Positions 23,319 through 31,805 of a DNA stretch of 64,000 bases are shown here, piece after piece. The notes beneath the pieces were generated by a model, which was given only the letters and a program-made list of their open reading frames with translations, was not told the DNA's origin and searched no databases. Source of the DNA: Bryobacteraceae bacterium (lineage in GTDB: Bacteria > Acidobacteriota > Terriglobia > Bryobacterales > Bryobacteraceae); contig JAWKHH010000001.1 in the NCBI GenBank assembly GCA_041394945.1, positions 558,001 through 622,000 on the forward strand. Reading direction: 5' to 3'. Numbering within the stretch: position 1 is the first letter of the stretch; the number at the start of each line of letters is the position of its first letter. The translations under genes were made by a program, and so were the position numbers.

Positions 23319-24821
23319 ATGCGCAGACGGACATTTCTCGGGTCGGCGGGCGCACTGGCGGCGCAGACGAGCCGCCCGAACGTGCTCTTCCTCATGACCG
23401 ATCAGCAGCGCTACGACACGCTCGGCGCGAACGGCAACAAGCTGGTTCGCACGCCGCATCTCGATCGGCTGGCGGCGGAGTCCGCGAACTTCTCGCGCTG
23501 CTATGCGCAGGCTCCGGTGTGCGTGCCGTCGCGCGTGTCGTGGTTCACGGGGCGCTATCCCCACTCGCACAGGAATCGAGTGAACTACACGCCGCTCGAC
23601 GAGCGCGAGCCCCTGCTGCAGCGCTACCTCAAGGACGCCGGGTACCGCACCGGTTCTGTCGGCAAGCTGCACTACTGGCCCCCGACCGCTGCCCACGCGC
23701 GATCCACCGGCTTCGACGAAGTGCTGCTGCACGACGGCGTCGCGAAGCTCGACGGCGAGAGCGACTACGCGAAATGGCGCGGCGCCAACGATCCGTCCAA
23801 AGCGCCGTTTCGCTCCGTGGCGTCCAACGGCGCGGGCAACAACCCGTATCGCGCCCGGGTGGAGGATCGTTTCCACGAAACCACCTGGACCGGAAACGAG
23901 ACGCGCCGCCTGCTCCGCCGGTTTGCCGCCGGCGGCCAGCCGTTCTTCCTGCACGCTTCGTTCTTTCAACCGCACTCGCCGTTCTACGCTTCGCCGCCGT
24001 TCGACTCGATGTACGACGATGTGGAGTTCCCTCTGCCGCGGCCAGCGGCGCGCGAGTACATCGACGCGTTGCCGCGGCCCCTGCGCACACTGATCCTCCG
24101 AGGCACGCCGCAGTACGACATGGACCGCGCCCGTCTCCAGTGGGCGCTTCGGACCTACCACGCCAACATCGCTCATATCGACCGCGAAGTGGGGGCCATC
24201 CTTCGCGCCCTCGACGAAACCGGCCAGGGGGCGAACACTATCGTCGTCTTCTCCACTGACCACGGCGATCAGCTTCTGGAACACGGCCTCATGGGCAAGA
24301 ACTGTTTCTTCGAGGATTCGATCCGCCTGCCACTTCTCGTCCGCTGTCCGGGGCAGGCGCGGCCGGGCCGCTATGACCAACTCGTGGAGCAGGTGGATCT
24401 CGCGCCGGCGCTGCTCGAATGGTGCGGCGTGGCCGTGCCGGACCGCGTCCAGGGCCGCAGCTTCGCGCCGCTGCTGCGCGGCGAACCGTATGAAACGCGC
24501 GACGCCGTGTTCTCCGAAAACATCATCCCGGAAGTAATCACCGGCGGCTCACTCGACTTCGAGTTCGCCAAGGGAAAGGGAGTGAAGGGCGTCCGGCATC
24601 CCGATGCGAAGATGGTTCGCACCGGCGAATGGAAGCTGGTCGTGTATGCCGGCGGCGAGGGCGAACTGTACGATCTCACTCGCGATCCGGGAGAATGGAA
24701 CAATCTGTACCAGAGCGCCGCGCACCGCGATGTCGTGGCCGGATTGAAAAGCAGGATCCTCGAATGGCTGATGACGGCCGACGAGACAGATCAGATCGCG
24801 CCGCGATGGCGGCTGCAATAA
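23319..24821 (+). CDS. Tat-exported type I sulfatase
   Basis: This 500-residue protein starts with a short twin-arginine signal (MRRRTFLGSAGALAAQ). The formylglycine motif CxPSR is present as C68-V-P-S-R72 followed by VSWFTGR, and metal-binding positions include D28 in LMTDQQ and the late STDHGDQLLEHGLMGK. The C-terminal KLVVYAGGEGELYDLTRDPGEWNNL is standard for the family. It should hydrolyse sulfate esters (sulfated glycans or steroids) after maturation of C68 by a formylglycine-generating enzyme, which is not in this window. ATG 23319 is preferred; a TAACAT -10-like element ends 7 bases upstream. PIG-L follows 15 bases later. Confidence 0.92.
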   Translation: MRRRTFLGSAGALAAQTSRPNVLFLMTDQQRYDTLGANGNKLVRTPHLDRLAAESANFSRCYAQAPVCVPSRVSWFTGRYPHSHRNRVNYTPLDEREPLLQRYLKDAGYRTGSVGKLHYWPPTAAHARSTGFDEVLLHDGVAKLDGESDYAKWRGANDPSKAPFRSVASNGAGNNPYRARVEDRFHETTWTGNETRRLLRRFAAGGQPFFLHASFFQPHSPFYASPPFDSMYDDVEFPLPRPAAREYIDALPRPLRTLILRGTPQYDMDRARLQWALRTYHANIAHIDREVGAILRALDETGQGANTIVVFSTDHGDQLLEHGLMGKNCFFEDSIRLPLLVRCPGQARPGRYDQLVEQVDLAPALLEWCGVAVPDRVQGRSFAPLLRGEPYETRDAVFSENIIPEVITGGSLDFEFAKGKGVKGVRHPDAKMVRTGEWKLVVYAGGEGELYDLTRDPGEWNNLYQSAAHRDVVAGLKSRILEWLMTADETDQIAPRWRLQ

Positions 24822-24836
24822 GTAAGAAGGAGCGAC

Positions 24837-25820
24837 ATGGAGCGTAGAACTTTTTTGGGAACGGCCGCGATGGCGCAGGCGGCGGCGCAGGGACAGCAGC
24901 CTTATCCGCTGCCGGTGGCCGATGAACTGGTGGCCGCTGGATCCTCGGTGACCTCCTACAACTTCCCGGTCACCGTGGAACGAAAGCGCGAGGGTAAGCC
25001 GCACAAAGGCAAGATGCTCGCGGCCATCCAACCGCACTGCGACGACATACCGATCTTCGCCGCCGGCACCGTGCTCAAGCTCATCGACGAGGGCTACGAG
25101 GGAATCCTGATCACCATCTCGGACGACTCGATGGCCGGCGACGGTGAGGGCTACGGCGAAGTGGTCTACAAAAACGAAAAGGACACGCGTGAAGTCGCCA
25201 AGCGGCTGGGCCTGAAGGAAGCGGTCTTCCTCAACTATCCGAACCACAACATGGACGCCTGGCCGATCATCGAAATGCGCGCGCGGCTGACGTTCCTGTT
25301 CCGGCACTTCAAGATCGACACCGTGCTCGTGTACGATCCGAGCGGGCTCTACGAACGCAATCCGGATCACACGGTGACGGCGAAGGCGGTGGAGTGGGCC
25401 GCCGGCGTGTGCGCGATGAAGTGGGACTATCCGGAGTTCGGCTACGCCGGCGTAAAGCCGCACCCGGTGCGGGAGCGCTATTACTTCTCGCGCGGGCCGC
25501 AGTTGATGAACCACGTGGTGGACATCGGCCCCTACATCGACCAGAAAGTCTGGGTGAACATGGCCAACATCACACAAGGTCCGTCCGGCAACAGCGGCGA
25601 GCGGTTGCGGCAACGGCTGGCCTCGCAGGGCAAGCGCCTCCCGATCCTCGGCAACGACGCCGACACGGCCAACAAGCAATACACGAAGTATTTCGCGCTG
25701 GGTCGCGACCGCGCGCGCGGGCCGGCCTACGGGCTCGAGTGGGCGGAGTACTTCCACTACATCGGCCCCGGCGAGAACCACCTCGAGAACTACATCTCGC
25801 AGAACGCGGTGAACCTCTAA
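24837..25820 (+). CDS. PIG-L family deacetylase (LmbE-like), probably exported
   Basis: This 327-residue protein begins ERRTFLGTAAMAQAAAQ, a short twin-arginine-like signal. The zinc motif usually written AHPDDE appears as QPHCDDI (H67, D69, D70), and the second histidine is in NPDHTVTAKAV. Ligand and base positions are kept but P is replaced by C and E by I. The family removes N-acetyl groups from amino sugars. AAGAAGGAG lies just before the ATG. Together with the sulfatase 15 bases upstream it forms a likely two-gene operon for breakdown of a sulfated, N-acetylated glycan; this substrate is an inference. Confidence 0.85.
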   Translation: MERRTFLGTAAMAQAAAQGQQPYPLPVADELVAAGSSVTSYNFPVTVERKREGKPHKGKMLAAIQPHCDDIPIFAAGTVLKLIDEGYEGILITISDDSMAGDGEGYGEVVYKNEKDTREVAKRLGLKEAVFLNYPNHNMDAWPIIEMRARLTFLFRHFKIDTVLVYDPSGLYERNPDHTVTAKAVEWAAGVCAMKWDYPEFGYAGVKPHPVRERYYFSRGPQLMNHVVDIGPYIDQKVWVNMANITQGPSGNSGERLRQRLASQGKRLPILGNDADTANKQYTKYFALGRDRARGPAYGLEWAEYFHYIGPGENHLENYISQNAVNL

Positions 25821-25830
25821 CCACGCCAGT

Positions 25831-25836
25831 TAAGAT
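25831..25836 (+). promoter_or_regulatory. -10-like TAAGAT upstream of the RibBA gene
   Basis: TAAGAT ends 8 bases before ATG 25845. No FMN riboswitch or long leader separates it from the upstream gene (24 bases). Confidence 0.35.
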
Positions 25837-25844
25837 GGTTAGGT

Positions 25845-26963
25845 ATGCCGTTCACGCCGATTCCGGTTGCCATCGAACAGTTCCGCGAGGGACGGATGGT
25901 GGTGGTGGTGGACGACGAAGACCGCGAGAATGAAGGCGATCTGACCGTCGCGGCGGAAAAGGTCACGCCGGAAATCATCAGCTTCATGGCCGTGCACGGG
26001 CGCGGGCTCATTTGCCTCGCCCTCAGCGCGGACCGCTGCGACGAGTTGCGGCTTCCGCTGATGTCGGCCCACAATACATCGAACTTCGGCACGGCGTTTT
26101 GCGAAGCCATCGACGCCCGCTCAGGCGTCACGACGGGTATCTCGGCGGCGGACCGCGCGCAGACGATCCGCGTGGCGATGGATCCGGCCAGCCGGCCGCA
26201 CGACCTCGCGCGTCCCGGTCACGTATTCCCCCTGCGGGCGCGTCCCGGCGGCGTCCTCGTGCGAGCCGGCCAGACGGAGGCGGCGGTGGATATGGCTCGC
26301 CTCGCCGGGCTCGGGCCGGGCGGCGTGATCTGCGAGATCATGAACGACGACGGCTCCATGGCCCGCGTCGGTGAGCTCGAACAGTTCTGCACGCGACATG
26401 GGCTCGCGATGATCTCCGTCGCCGACCTCATCCGCTACCGGATGCAAACCGAGCGCGTCGTGGAGCGGCTGGGCGAGGGCTGCCTCAAGACCGAGTACGG
26501 CGAGTTCAAGACCGTCGCCTACGGGACGCCGGTGAATGGCGAGCGGCACATCGCGCTGGTGCGCGGCGAAATCGAGGGTCGCGAGGACGTGCTCGTGCGC
26601 ATGCACTCGCACTGCGCCTACGGGGATATTTTCGGGTCCACCGAATGCGAGTGCGGGCATACGCTGCGGGCGTCGCTCGAGCGCATCTCGGAGGCAGGGT
26701 CGGGCGCCCTCGTCTACCTGCACCAGACCGGCATGGGACTGGCGCTGCACAATGGACGGCTCGAATCGCACGGCCGCAAGTTCATGCACTACACCACGCC
26801 GGAAGGGCAGCGGCAGTTGCAGCACGAAGTGGGGATCGGCGCACAGATCCTGGCGGACCTGGGGTTGCACCGCATCCGCCTGCTGACGAACCATCCGCGG
26901 AAGATCGTGGCGCTCGAGGCATACGGAATCGAGATCTGCGATCAGGTTCCGGTCTCGGGATAA
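25845..26963 (+). CDS. ribBA: Bifunctional-type RibBA: intact DHBP synthase, degenerate GTP cyclohydrolase II half
   Basis: This 372-residue cytosolic protein has two domains. Residues 1-200 are 3,4-dihydroxy-2-butanone-4-phosphate synthase with DDEDRENEGD, GVTTGISAADR and RPGHVFPLRA all intact. Residues ~205-372 match GTP cyclohydrolase II: zinc cysteines C257, C268 and C270 (HSHC..ECEC) are kept. However, the conserved QEGRG loop reads Q294-TGMG, and the segment that holds the catalytic Tyr (RAYALQ in E. coli) and the catalytic Arg (ADERDF) is replaced and shorter. The cyclohydrolase half may be inactive or changed, as in RibBX-type proteins. If so, a separate ribA is needed elsewhere. The gene follows PIG-L by 24 bases. 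Confidence 0.92.
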   Translation: MPFTPIPVAIEQFREGRMVVVVDDEDRENEGDLTVAAEKVTPEIISFMAVHGRGLICLALSADRCDELRLPLMSAHNTSNFGTAFCEAIDARSGVTTGISAADRAQTIRVAMDPASRPHDLARPGHVFPLRARPGGVLVRAGQTEAAVDMARLAGLGPGGVICEIMNDDGSMARVGELEQFCTRHGLAMISVADLIRYRMQTERVVERLGEGCLKTEYGEFKTVAYGTPVNGERHIALVRGEIEGREDVLVRMHSHCAYGDIFGSTECECGHTLRASLERISEAGSGALVYLHQTGMGLALHNGRLESHGRKFMHYTTPEGQRQLQHEVGIGAQILADLGLHRIRLLTNHPRKIVALEAYGIEICDQVPVSG

Positions 26964-26969
26964 TCACCC

Positions 26970-27010
26970 AAAAAGAATGCGGCCCGGTGAAGTGCCGAGC
27001 CGCGCATTCA
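26970..27010 (-). terminator. Terminator between ribBA and the TPR gene
   Basis: GAATGC..GGCcCGG (from 26975) pairs with CCGaGCCGCGCATTC (to 27009) around a short loop, with a two-base bulge and one mismatch. On the minus strand the hairpin is followed by TTTTTGGG, so it is a good intrinsic terminator for the TPR gene. It may also stop ribBA transcripts from the other side. Confidence 0.65.
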
Positions 27011-27032
27011 TTCTGCGAATCTGGGTTTGGGG

Positions 27033-28649
27033 TTACTGCGGAGTCGCTTCGAAGTAGCCGGCCGCGAGTTCGGGCTTCGAGGCAAGCGCCTGGCTCCAGT
27101 AGAGGCGGGCTTCCTCGGAGTGTCCGAGCGCCTTGAGCGCGTGGCCGAGGTTGAGTAGCGCCTCGGGGAAATCCGGCCGTTCGGTGATCGCCTCGCGGTA
27201 GAGGCGGATGGCGTCGTCGAGTTGGCCGCTCTTCTGGAGGATGAGCCCGGTGTTGTAGAACAACTCGGGGCTGCGCTCGCCCTTGTCGATGAGCTTAGCC
27301 TGGCACTCTAGTGCGGCTTCGAAGTCCTCGCGTTCGATGGCGAGGGCGGCGAGGCCACGAAGGGCGTCGATCGACTCGGGGTCCGATTCGAGCGCACCCT
27401 GGAAGGTGATGCCGGCCGAGTCGCGGTCGCCCATCTTCCAGTAGGCGAGACCGAGGTTCACCTGAGCTTCCGGCCACGCGGTGCGCTTGCGGAGGCAGTT
27501 CTCGAACGCCTCGATGGCACCGCGGAAATCGGAGCGCTGGAGGCGGAGGTAGCCGAGCCGGAACCAGGCGTCTTCCCAGTCCGGATTGCTCTGCAGGACG
27601 CGCTCGTAGAGCTTCTCGGCGTCGTAGACGGAGTCCTGCTGCTCGTGGAGCAGGGCGAGGTTGTAGATCACGGCCGGGATGTCGGGCTGGATCTTGAGCG
27701 CGCGTTCATACGCTTCGCGGGCGCCCTTGAAGTCGCTCAGCTCGTGCTGCACCACACCGAGGTTCACCCAGGCGTTTTTGGCGTCGGCGCGATACTTCAG
27801 GGCTTCCTGGTAGGCCTTGGCGGCCTGATCGAGCCGGGCCGTCCGCTGGTAGGCAACGCCGAGATTGAACCACCGCTCGAAGCTATCCGGCGTGAATTCC
27901 ACGAGTTTGGCGCAGAACTTCGCCGCCGCTTCGTAGTCGCCGGAAGCGAAGGCGCAGGTGGCCAGGCCTTCCACGGCGGCCTGCGAATAGGGACGCAGCG
28001 TGAGCAGCTTCTCGGACTGCTCGCGGACCGTCTCGTAGTCTTTCCGGGCGATCCCGATGCTGATGAGGTTCACCAGGGCATCTTCGGAGTTCGGATTCTT
28101 CTGGAGCGTGCTCCGGTAGACGGCGGCCGCCTCCTCGAGCCGGCCGGTCAACTGCAGCGCAACGGCCTTGCCGAACAGCGCCGTTTCGTTGTCGGGGTTG
28201 GCCGAGAGAACCTTCTCGAAGCTGTCGAGCGCCGTCTGGGCGCGGTCGAGGTGCAGCAGGCAGACACCGAAGCCGAGCGCCGCGTCGAGGCGGTTCGGGT
28301 CGGCTTCATGGGCACGCTGGAAGTGCTCGGCCGCTTGCGGCCACTTGCCCAGCTTCTCGAGGCAAACGGCGAGGTTGAAGGTGGCGCCGGGCTGCCGGGG
28401 GTCGAGTTCGAGAAGACGGGAATAGCTTTGCGCCGCCTCTTCGTAAAGCTCGAGTTCGAACTGGATGTGGCCGCGCGCCGAGCAGATGTCGGCGGTTACC
28501 TCGCCGCGCTCGACGGCATCGTCGAGTTCGCGCAAGGCTTCCTTGAGCTTGCCCTCCAGGTGCAGGGATACCGCTTTGCCGAGCACGCTCGCTGCGCCGC
28601 GGTCGCTATTGGCGGCCTTGGTGTCGGCCGTTTTCTTTCTCGGGTTCAT
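27033..28649 (-). CDS. Cytosolic protein of tandem TPR repeats
   Basis: This 538-residue protein has no signal peptide or membrane helix and is almost entirely TPR. About 14 units of 34 residues can be counted, with the usual W/L-G-x-A-F/Y-P spacing (for example AWVNLGVVQHELSDFKGAREAYERAL). The N-terminal 20 residues are basic and disordered. TPR arrays mediate protein-protein contact, so it is likely a scaffold. GGAGGAGAG precedes the ATG. It follows the 996-residue protein by 24 bases and both probably come from one transcript, so that protein is its most likely partner. Confidence 0.85.
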   Translation of the reverse strand: MNPRKKTADTKAANSDRGAASVLGKAVSLHLEGKLKEALRELDDAVERGEVTADICSARGHIQFELELYEEAAQSYSRLLELDPRQPGATFNLAVCLEKLGKWPQAAEHFQRAHEADPNRLDAALGFGVCLLHLDRAQTALDSFEKVLSANPDNETALFGKAVALQLTGRLEEAAAVYRSTLQKNPNSEDALVNLISIGIARKDYETVREQSEKLLTLRPYSQAAVEGLATCAFASGDYEAAAKFCAKLVEFTPDSFERWFNLGVAYQRTARLDQAAKAYQEALKYRADAKNAWVNLGVVQHELSDFKGAREAYERALKIQPDIPAVIYNLALLHEQQDSVYDAEKLYERVLQSNPDWEDAWFRLGYLRLQRSDFRGAIEAFENCLRKRTAWPEAQVNLGLAYWKMGDRDSAGITFQGALESDPESIDALRGLAALAIEREDFEAALECQAKLIDKGERSPELFYNTGLILQKSGQLDDAIRLYREAITERPDFPEALLNLGHALKALGHSEEARLYWSQALASKPELAAGYFEATPQ

Positions 28650-28673
28650 CGCTCTCTCTCTCCTCCAAGGTCG

Positions 28674-31664
28674 TTATAGGTTTCGATTGGTTTTCAAACC
28701 GGCTGGCGCAAGAAACGCGCAGAGCCGGCCCAGAATGTCGTATTGATGCCACACGCCCACCCACCGGATGCGGGCCAGTTCGCCGCCGCCGCTGAAGAAG
28801 CCCACCCCGCCGATGGGCAGCCGCTCTTCATCCCACGCGTCCACGATCATGCCTTGCACCGACACCGTAAAGCTGTTGCCGCGCACCTCGGAAAGCACCC
28901 GGTAGACAGTGTCGGCCTGTACTTGCATGGGCAGTTCCTTGGTGTGAACCGGGCCTGTGGCGCCGTTGACGACGCGGTACCGCACCAGCGACACCTTCGG
29001 CATCGGCCCGCCGCCGCTGATCACCAGCTTGCACGCGTAGTAGTTGCGGAGATCCCGCGCCCGCAGCACCCAGCCGAGGCTCCGCCGCTCGATCTGCCCA
29101 AGGAACTCGGCTCGGTAGTCGGCCAGCCCGGTGGACGGCGTGTAGAGAGCCAGCGGACCGGTGCGGACGAAACCGGCCGCGTCATAGGACCATTTCCGCG
29201 CCCAATTGCCCGAGCCCGCCCAAGCCGACAGTCCGTTGCGGAAATCGTCTGTCAGCGCGACCGCCGCGCGTTCGGTGATCCGCTGGCGCACCGTATCCCA
29301 GATGCCGCCACCCGTCGAGGCGGGGACGGTGGGAACCACGGCTCCGGATGCATCGCCAGCGGGACTGGCGGCGCGCTCGGGCTTGGCCGCGTTTCTTCCC
29401 GCACGCGCCGGGCCCGCCGGCTCGGGCTCCATCACCGCCGTCTCCACACCCGCATCCGCCGCTCCGCCGGACGCCGGGTTCGATCCGGAGACCATGCCGA
29501 CGCCGGAACTCCCGGGGCCAACCAGGAAGAACGCGGCGACCAACGCCATGAGCGGACCGCTCCAACGAATCGGCGCCGGCATCGACTGCCATTGGCCGGC
29601 CACCCGCTGCAGCCGGTATTGCCAGAGGAACTTCGACGGCGAGGCCACTTGCACTTCCGGACAAACGGTAGCCAGTCCGGACGGCCGTAGAGGCGCCGTC
29701 TGCATGTCGGGCGTCACATCGGATTCGTACCGGCAGGCCGCCCGCCAATCGGCCGGCTGCGCTTCGTCGAGCGAGATCGGCAACATCCGATGCTTCGGCC
29801 TGCGGAGCGACGCGCTCGCGTTGGGCGCAAGCGCCGATTCGGGAGCCTGCGGCCGCGCGGTCACATCCTCGGCCGGATCGGCCGCCGGCCGCGAGATCTC
29901 CCCGGCCATCGGCCGTGGGTTCACTTCGAGCACCATCGGCACCGGACCGGCGGCGATGGTGAGCCAATCGTTGTGCAGCGCGGCGGCGAGCCGGGCTCGA
30001 CGCACCGCGGGCGCCGGCAGTTCTTCCGGCACGTCCAGACTGCCCGGAAGCACTTCCGTTCCCAGGCGCGTTTTCGGGTGGACGCCGATCGGAAACTGGA
30101 TGCGGAACGGCTCGCCGAAATGGCCGCCGCGAAGGCCCACGGCCGGCACACGCGGCGCCGGCGGTCTCAGGTCTTCCGGCGGACTGGTCAGCCATACGGC
30201 GCCGGCGTTGGCCCCCGGCGACGGCAGCGGAACCGCCGTGCGTCCTCCCCAGGGCAGCGCGAGCTCCCCAGAGCGGCGGCTCGTGCGGGGACCACGAAAT
30301 CGCGGCTGCAGGTCGATCGGGCGCGGGAAGAGCTTGATCCACGGGTACGATCCAGCGGGCGGCTCGGCCAGCCCCACCGTCGTCAGCCGGCCGAAGCTCA
30401 GCCCGGTGGGATGCTCCGGCCGTGATGCCGGCAGCCGCGATTCCCGTCGTGGCTCAAGGGGAGAATGTGTGTCCTTGGAGGCACGGAGATTCGTGTTGTC
30501 GAGACCGGGCCGGCGTAGAGCCGGCGGGCCGATCGGCAGTGCACCGGAGCCCTCCTGCTGGGCGGCTGTGTAGGGATCGCTTCCCGGATCGTTTTGCAGT
30601 TGAACGGCAAGCGCCGGAAGGTGCTTCGGTCTCCAATCCGGCCGTTGCGTCACCGGAAGAGCCCACAGCGGCCGCAGGCCGAGGTCGCCGGAGTGGAGCC
30701 GGGTCCAACCCTCCGGCCAACCCGTTCCGATGGCGAGGTCGCCGCCGGCATCGGGCGCGGGCGCCGATTGCTCTTCGACGGCGGAGGCAGCGGCCTCCGG
30801 GACCAACTCCACCGGTGGCGCGGGCGTCTCCGCCGCGGCCGGCGCGGCGATCGTTTCAGGTAGCGGCGAGGTGGTTACCGGTTCAGCCGGCAGCTCGGGG
30901 ATCGCCTCGGCGGGAGGCTCGGCGCGTCGAGGCGTCGCCCGTACGGCCACCCGCTTGGGCCGCACGGTCACCTTCTCCGGCATTTCCGGAGATGCCGAGG
31001 GAGGCGGGACGGATGGCTCGGACCTGCCGTCCCAAGCGAAGGCCAGCGGCAGCAAACCCGTCCGGAACGCCGCGTAGAGCTGGCGCAGAGGATCGCCGCC
31101 GAGAAAATCGAGTTCGGCGGAAGCGCGCTGTTCGGCGGCCGGCCGTAATCCGCTGAGCCCGCCTTCGTCCGTCTCGGCCCAGAAGGGCAGCGTCACCGGC
31201 CCGGCACGCTGCACCGGAGCCCGCCGCCCCCGGCTCTTGCGAACGAGAGCCGGCACTACCAGCCGGTAGCGCGGCCGGGTGGGACGCGGCGCCGGAAGCT
31301 GCATCTTTCCGGTCCACTCGATCCAGGAGAACGCATAGGGGAAGAAGGTCTGCACCGCCTGCGCCGGAGCATCGGCCGGCTGCGATGCCTTGCGGCCGGA
31401 GCGCGATCCGGTCTGCACCGGTTTCGCCTTCGCCTGGGCGGGCGCACTCTCGGCCGGAGCATCCGGCGGCGGCGTCGCGACGGCCCGGCGTTTCGCAGCG
31501 GCGGCGGCGGACTTCTCCTCCACGTTCGCCGCAGCCAACAGGCGCGACACGGCAGCTTGATTCTGCTCCCGTTGAAACTCTTCCTGGTGCGCGGCTGAGC
31601 AGAAATCGCCGTTCTTCAGTTTTCGAAGAAACGGCAACTTCTTTCCGCACAGCAGACAGTGCAT
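28674..31664 (-). CDS. Large unknown: zinc finger, proline-rich region, membrane helix, concanavalin-like C-terminus
   Basis: This 996-residue protein is not a family I recognise. It starts with a compact zinc-finger-like segment (MHCLLCGKK..GDFCSAAHQEEF, ligands C3, C6 and C22 plus H26), resembling TRASH/YHS-type fingers. Residues ~30-720 are proline- and alanine-rich with scattered conserved islands (FFPYAFSWIEWTGKM; SYPWIKLFPRP; FLWQYRLQRV). One membrane helix follows at about 735-755 (SGPLMALVAAFFLVGPG). The last ~190 residues (DDFRNGLSAWAGSGNW..YRVLSEVRGNSFTVSVQG..VGFFSGGGELARIRWV) look like a DUF1080/LamG-type jelly roll outside the membrane. It precedes the TPR gene by 24 bases. The layout suggests a membrane-spanning receptor or assembly protein. 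Confidence 0.75.
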   Translation of the reverse strand: MHCLLCGKKLPFLRKLKNGDFCSAAHQEEFQREQNQAAVSRLLAAANVEEKSAAAAAKRRAVATPPPDAPAESAPAQAKAKPVQTGSRSGRKASQPADAPAQAVQTFFPYAFSWIEWTGKMQLPAPRPTRPRYRLVVPALVRKSRGRRAPVQRAGPVTLPFWAETDEGGLSGLRPAAEQRASAELDFLGGDPLRQLYAAFRTGLLPLAFAWDGRSEPSVPPPSASPEMPEKVTVRPKRVAVRATPRRAEPPAEAIPELPAEPVTTSPLPETIAAPAAAETPAPPVELVPEAAASAVEEQSAPAPDAGGDLAIGTGWPEGWTRLHSGDLGLRPLWALPVTQRPDWRPKHLPALAVQLQNDPGSDPYTAAQQEGSGALPIGPPALRRPGLDNTNLRASKDTHSPLEPRRESRLPASRPEHPTGLSFGRLTTVGLAEPPAGSYPWIKLFPRPIDLQPRFRGPRTSRRSGELALPWGGRTAVPLPSPGANAGAVWLTSPPEDLRPPAPRVPAVGLRGGHFGEPFRIQFPIGVHPKTRLGTEVLPGSLDVPEELPAPAVRRARLAAALHNDWLTIAAGPVPMVLEVNPRPMAGEISRPAADPAEDVTARPQAPESALAPNASASLRRPKHRMLPISLDEAQPADWRAACRYESDVTPDMQTAPLRPSGLATVCPEVQVASPSKFLWQYRLQRVAGQWQSMPAPIRWSGPLMALVAAFFLVGPGSSGVGMVSGSNPASGGAADAGVETAVMEPEPAGPARAGRNAAKPERAASPAGDASGAVVPTVPASTGGGIWDTVRQRITERAAVALTDDFRNGLSAWAGSGNWARKWSYDAAGFVRTGPLALYTPSTGLADYRAEFLGQIERRSLGWVLRARDLRNYYACKLVISGGGPMPKVSLVRYRVVNGATGPVHTKELPMQVQADTVYRVLSEVRGNSFTVSVQGMIVDAWDEERLPIGGVGFFSGGGELARIRWVGVWHQYDILGRLCAFLAPAGLKTNRNL

Positions 31665-31805
31665 CCGAAAATCCTTTCTCTGGATCTATGTCGATAGTAC
31701 GGGAGCAACGGAAGCAAGGCCACGCGGCAAATCCCCTAGTTTCCCGGTCGTGTTCTGCCTTAGATTCCCTCCCGGCGCCGGCTGTTAAGCTTGTACCTGC
31801 CTCCC

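Noticed and set aside
24549..25781. A 410-codon open frame on the minus strand
   Set aside because: It is antisense to the sulfatase end and the PIG-L gene, which carry catalytic motifs.
25821..25844. FMN riboswitch before ribBA
   Set aside because: Only 24 bases separate ribBA from the previous gene, too short for an RFN element.
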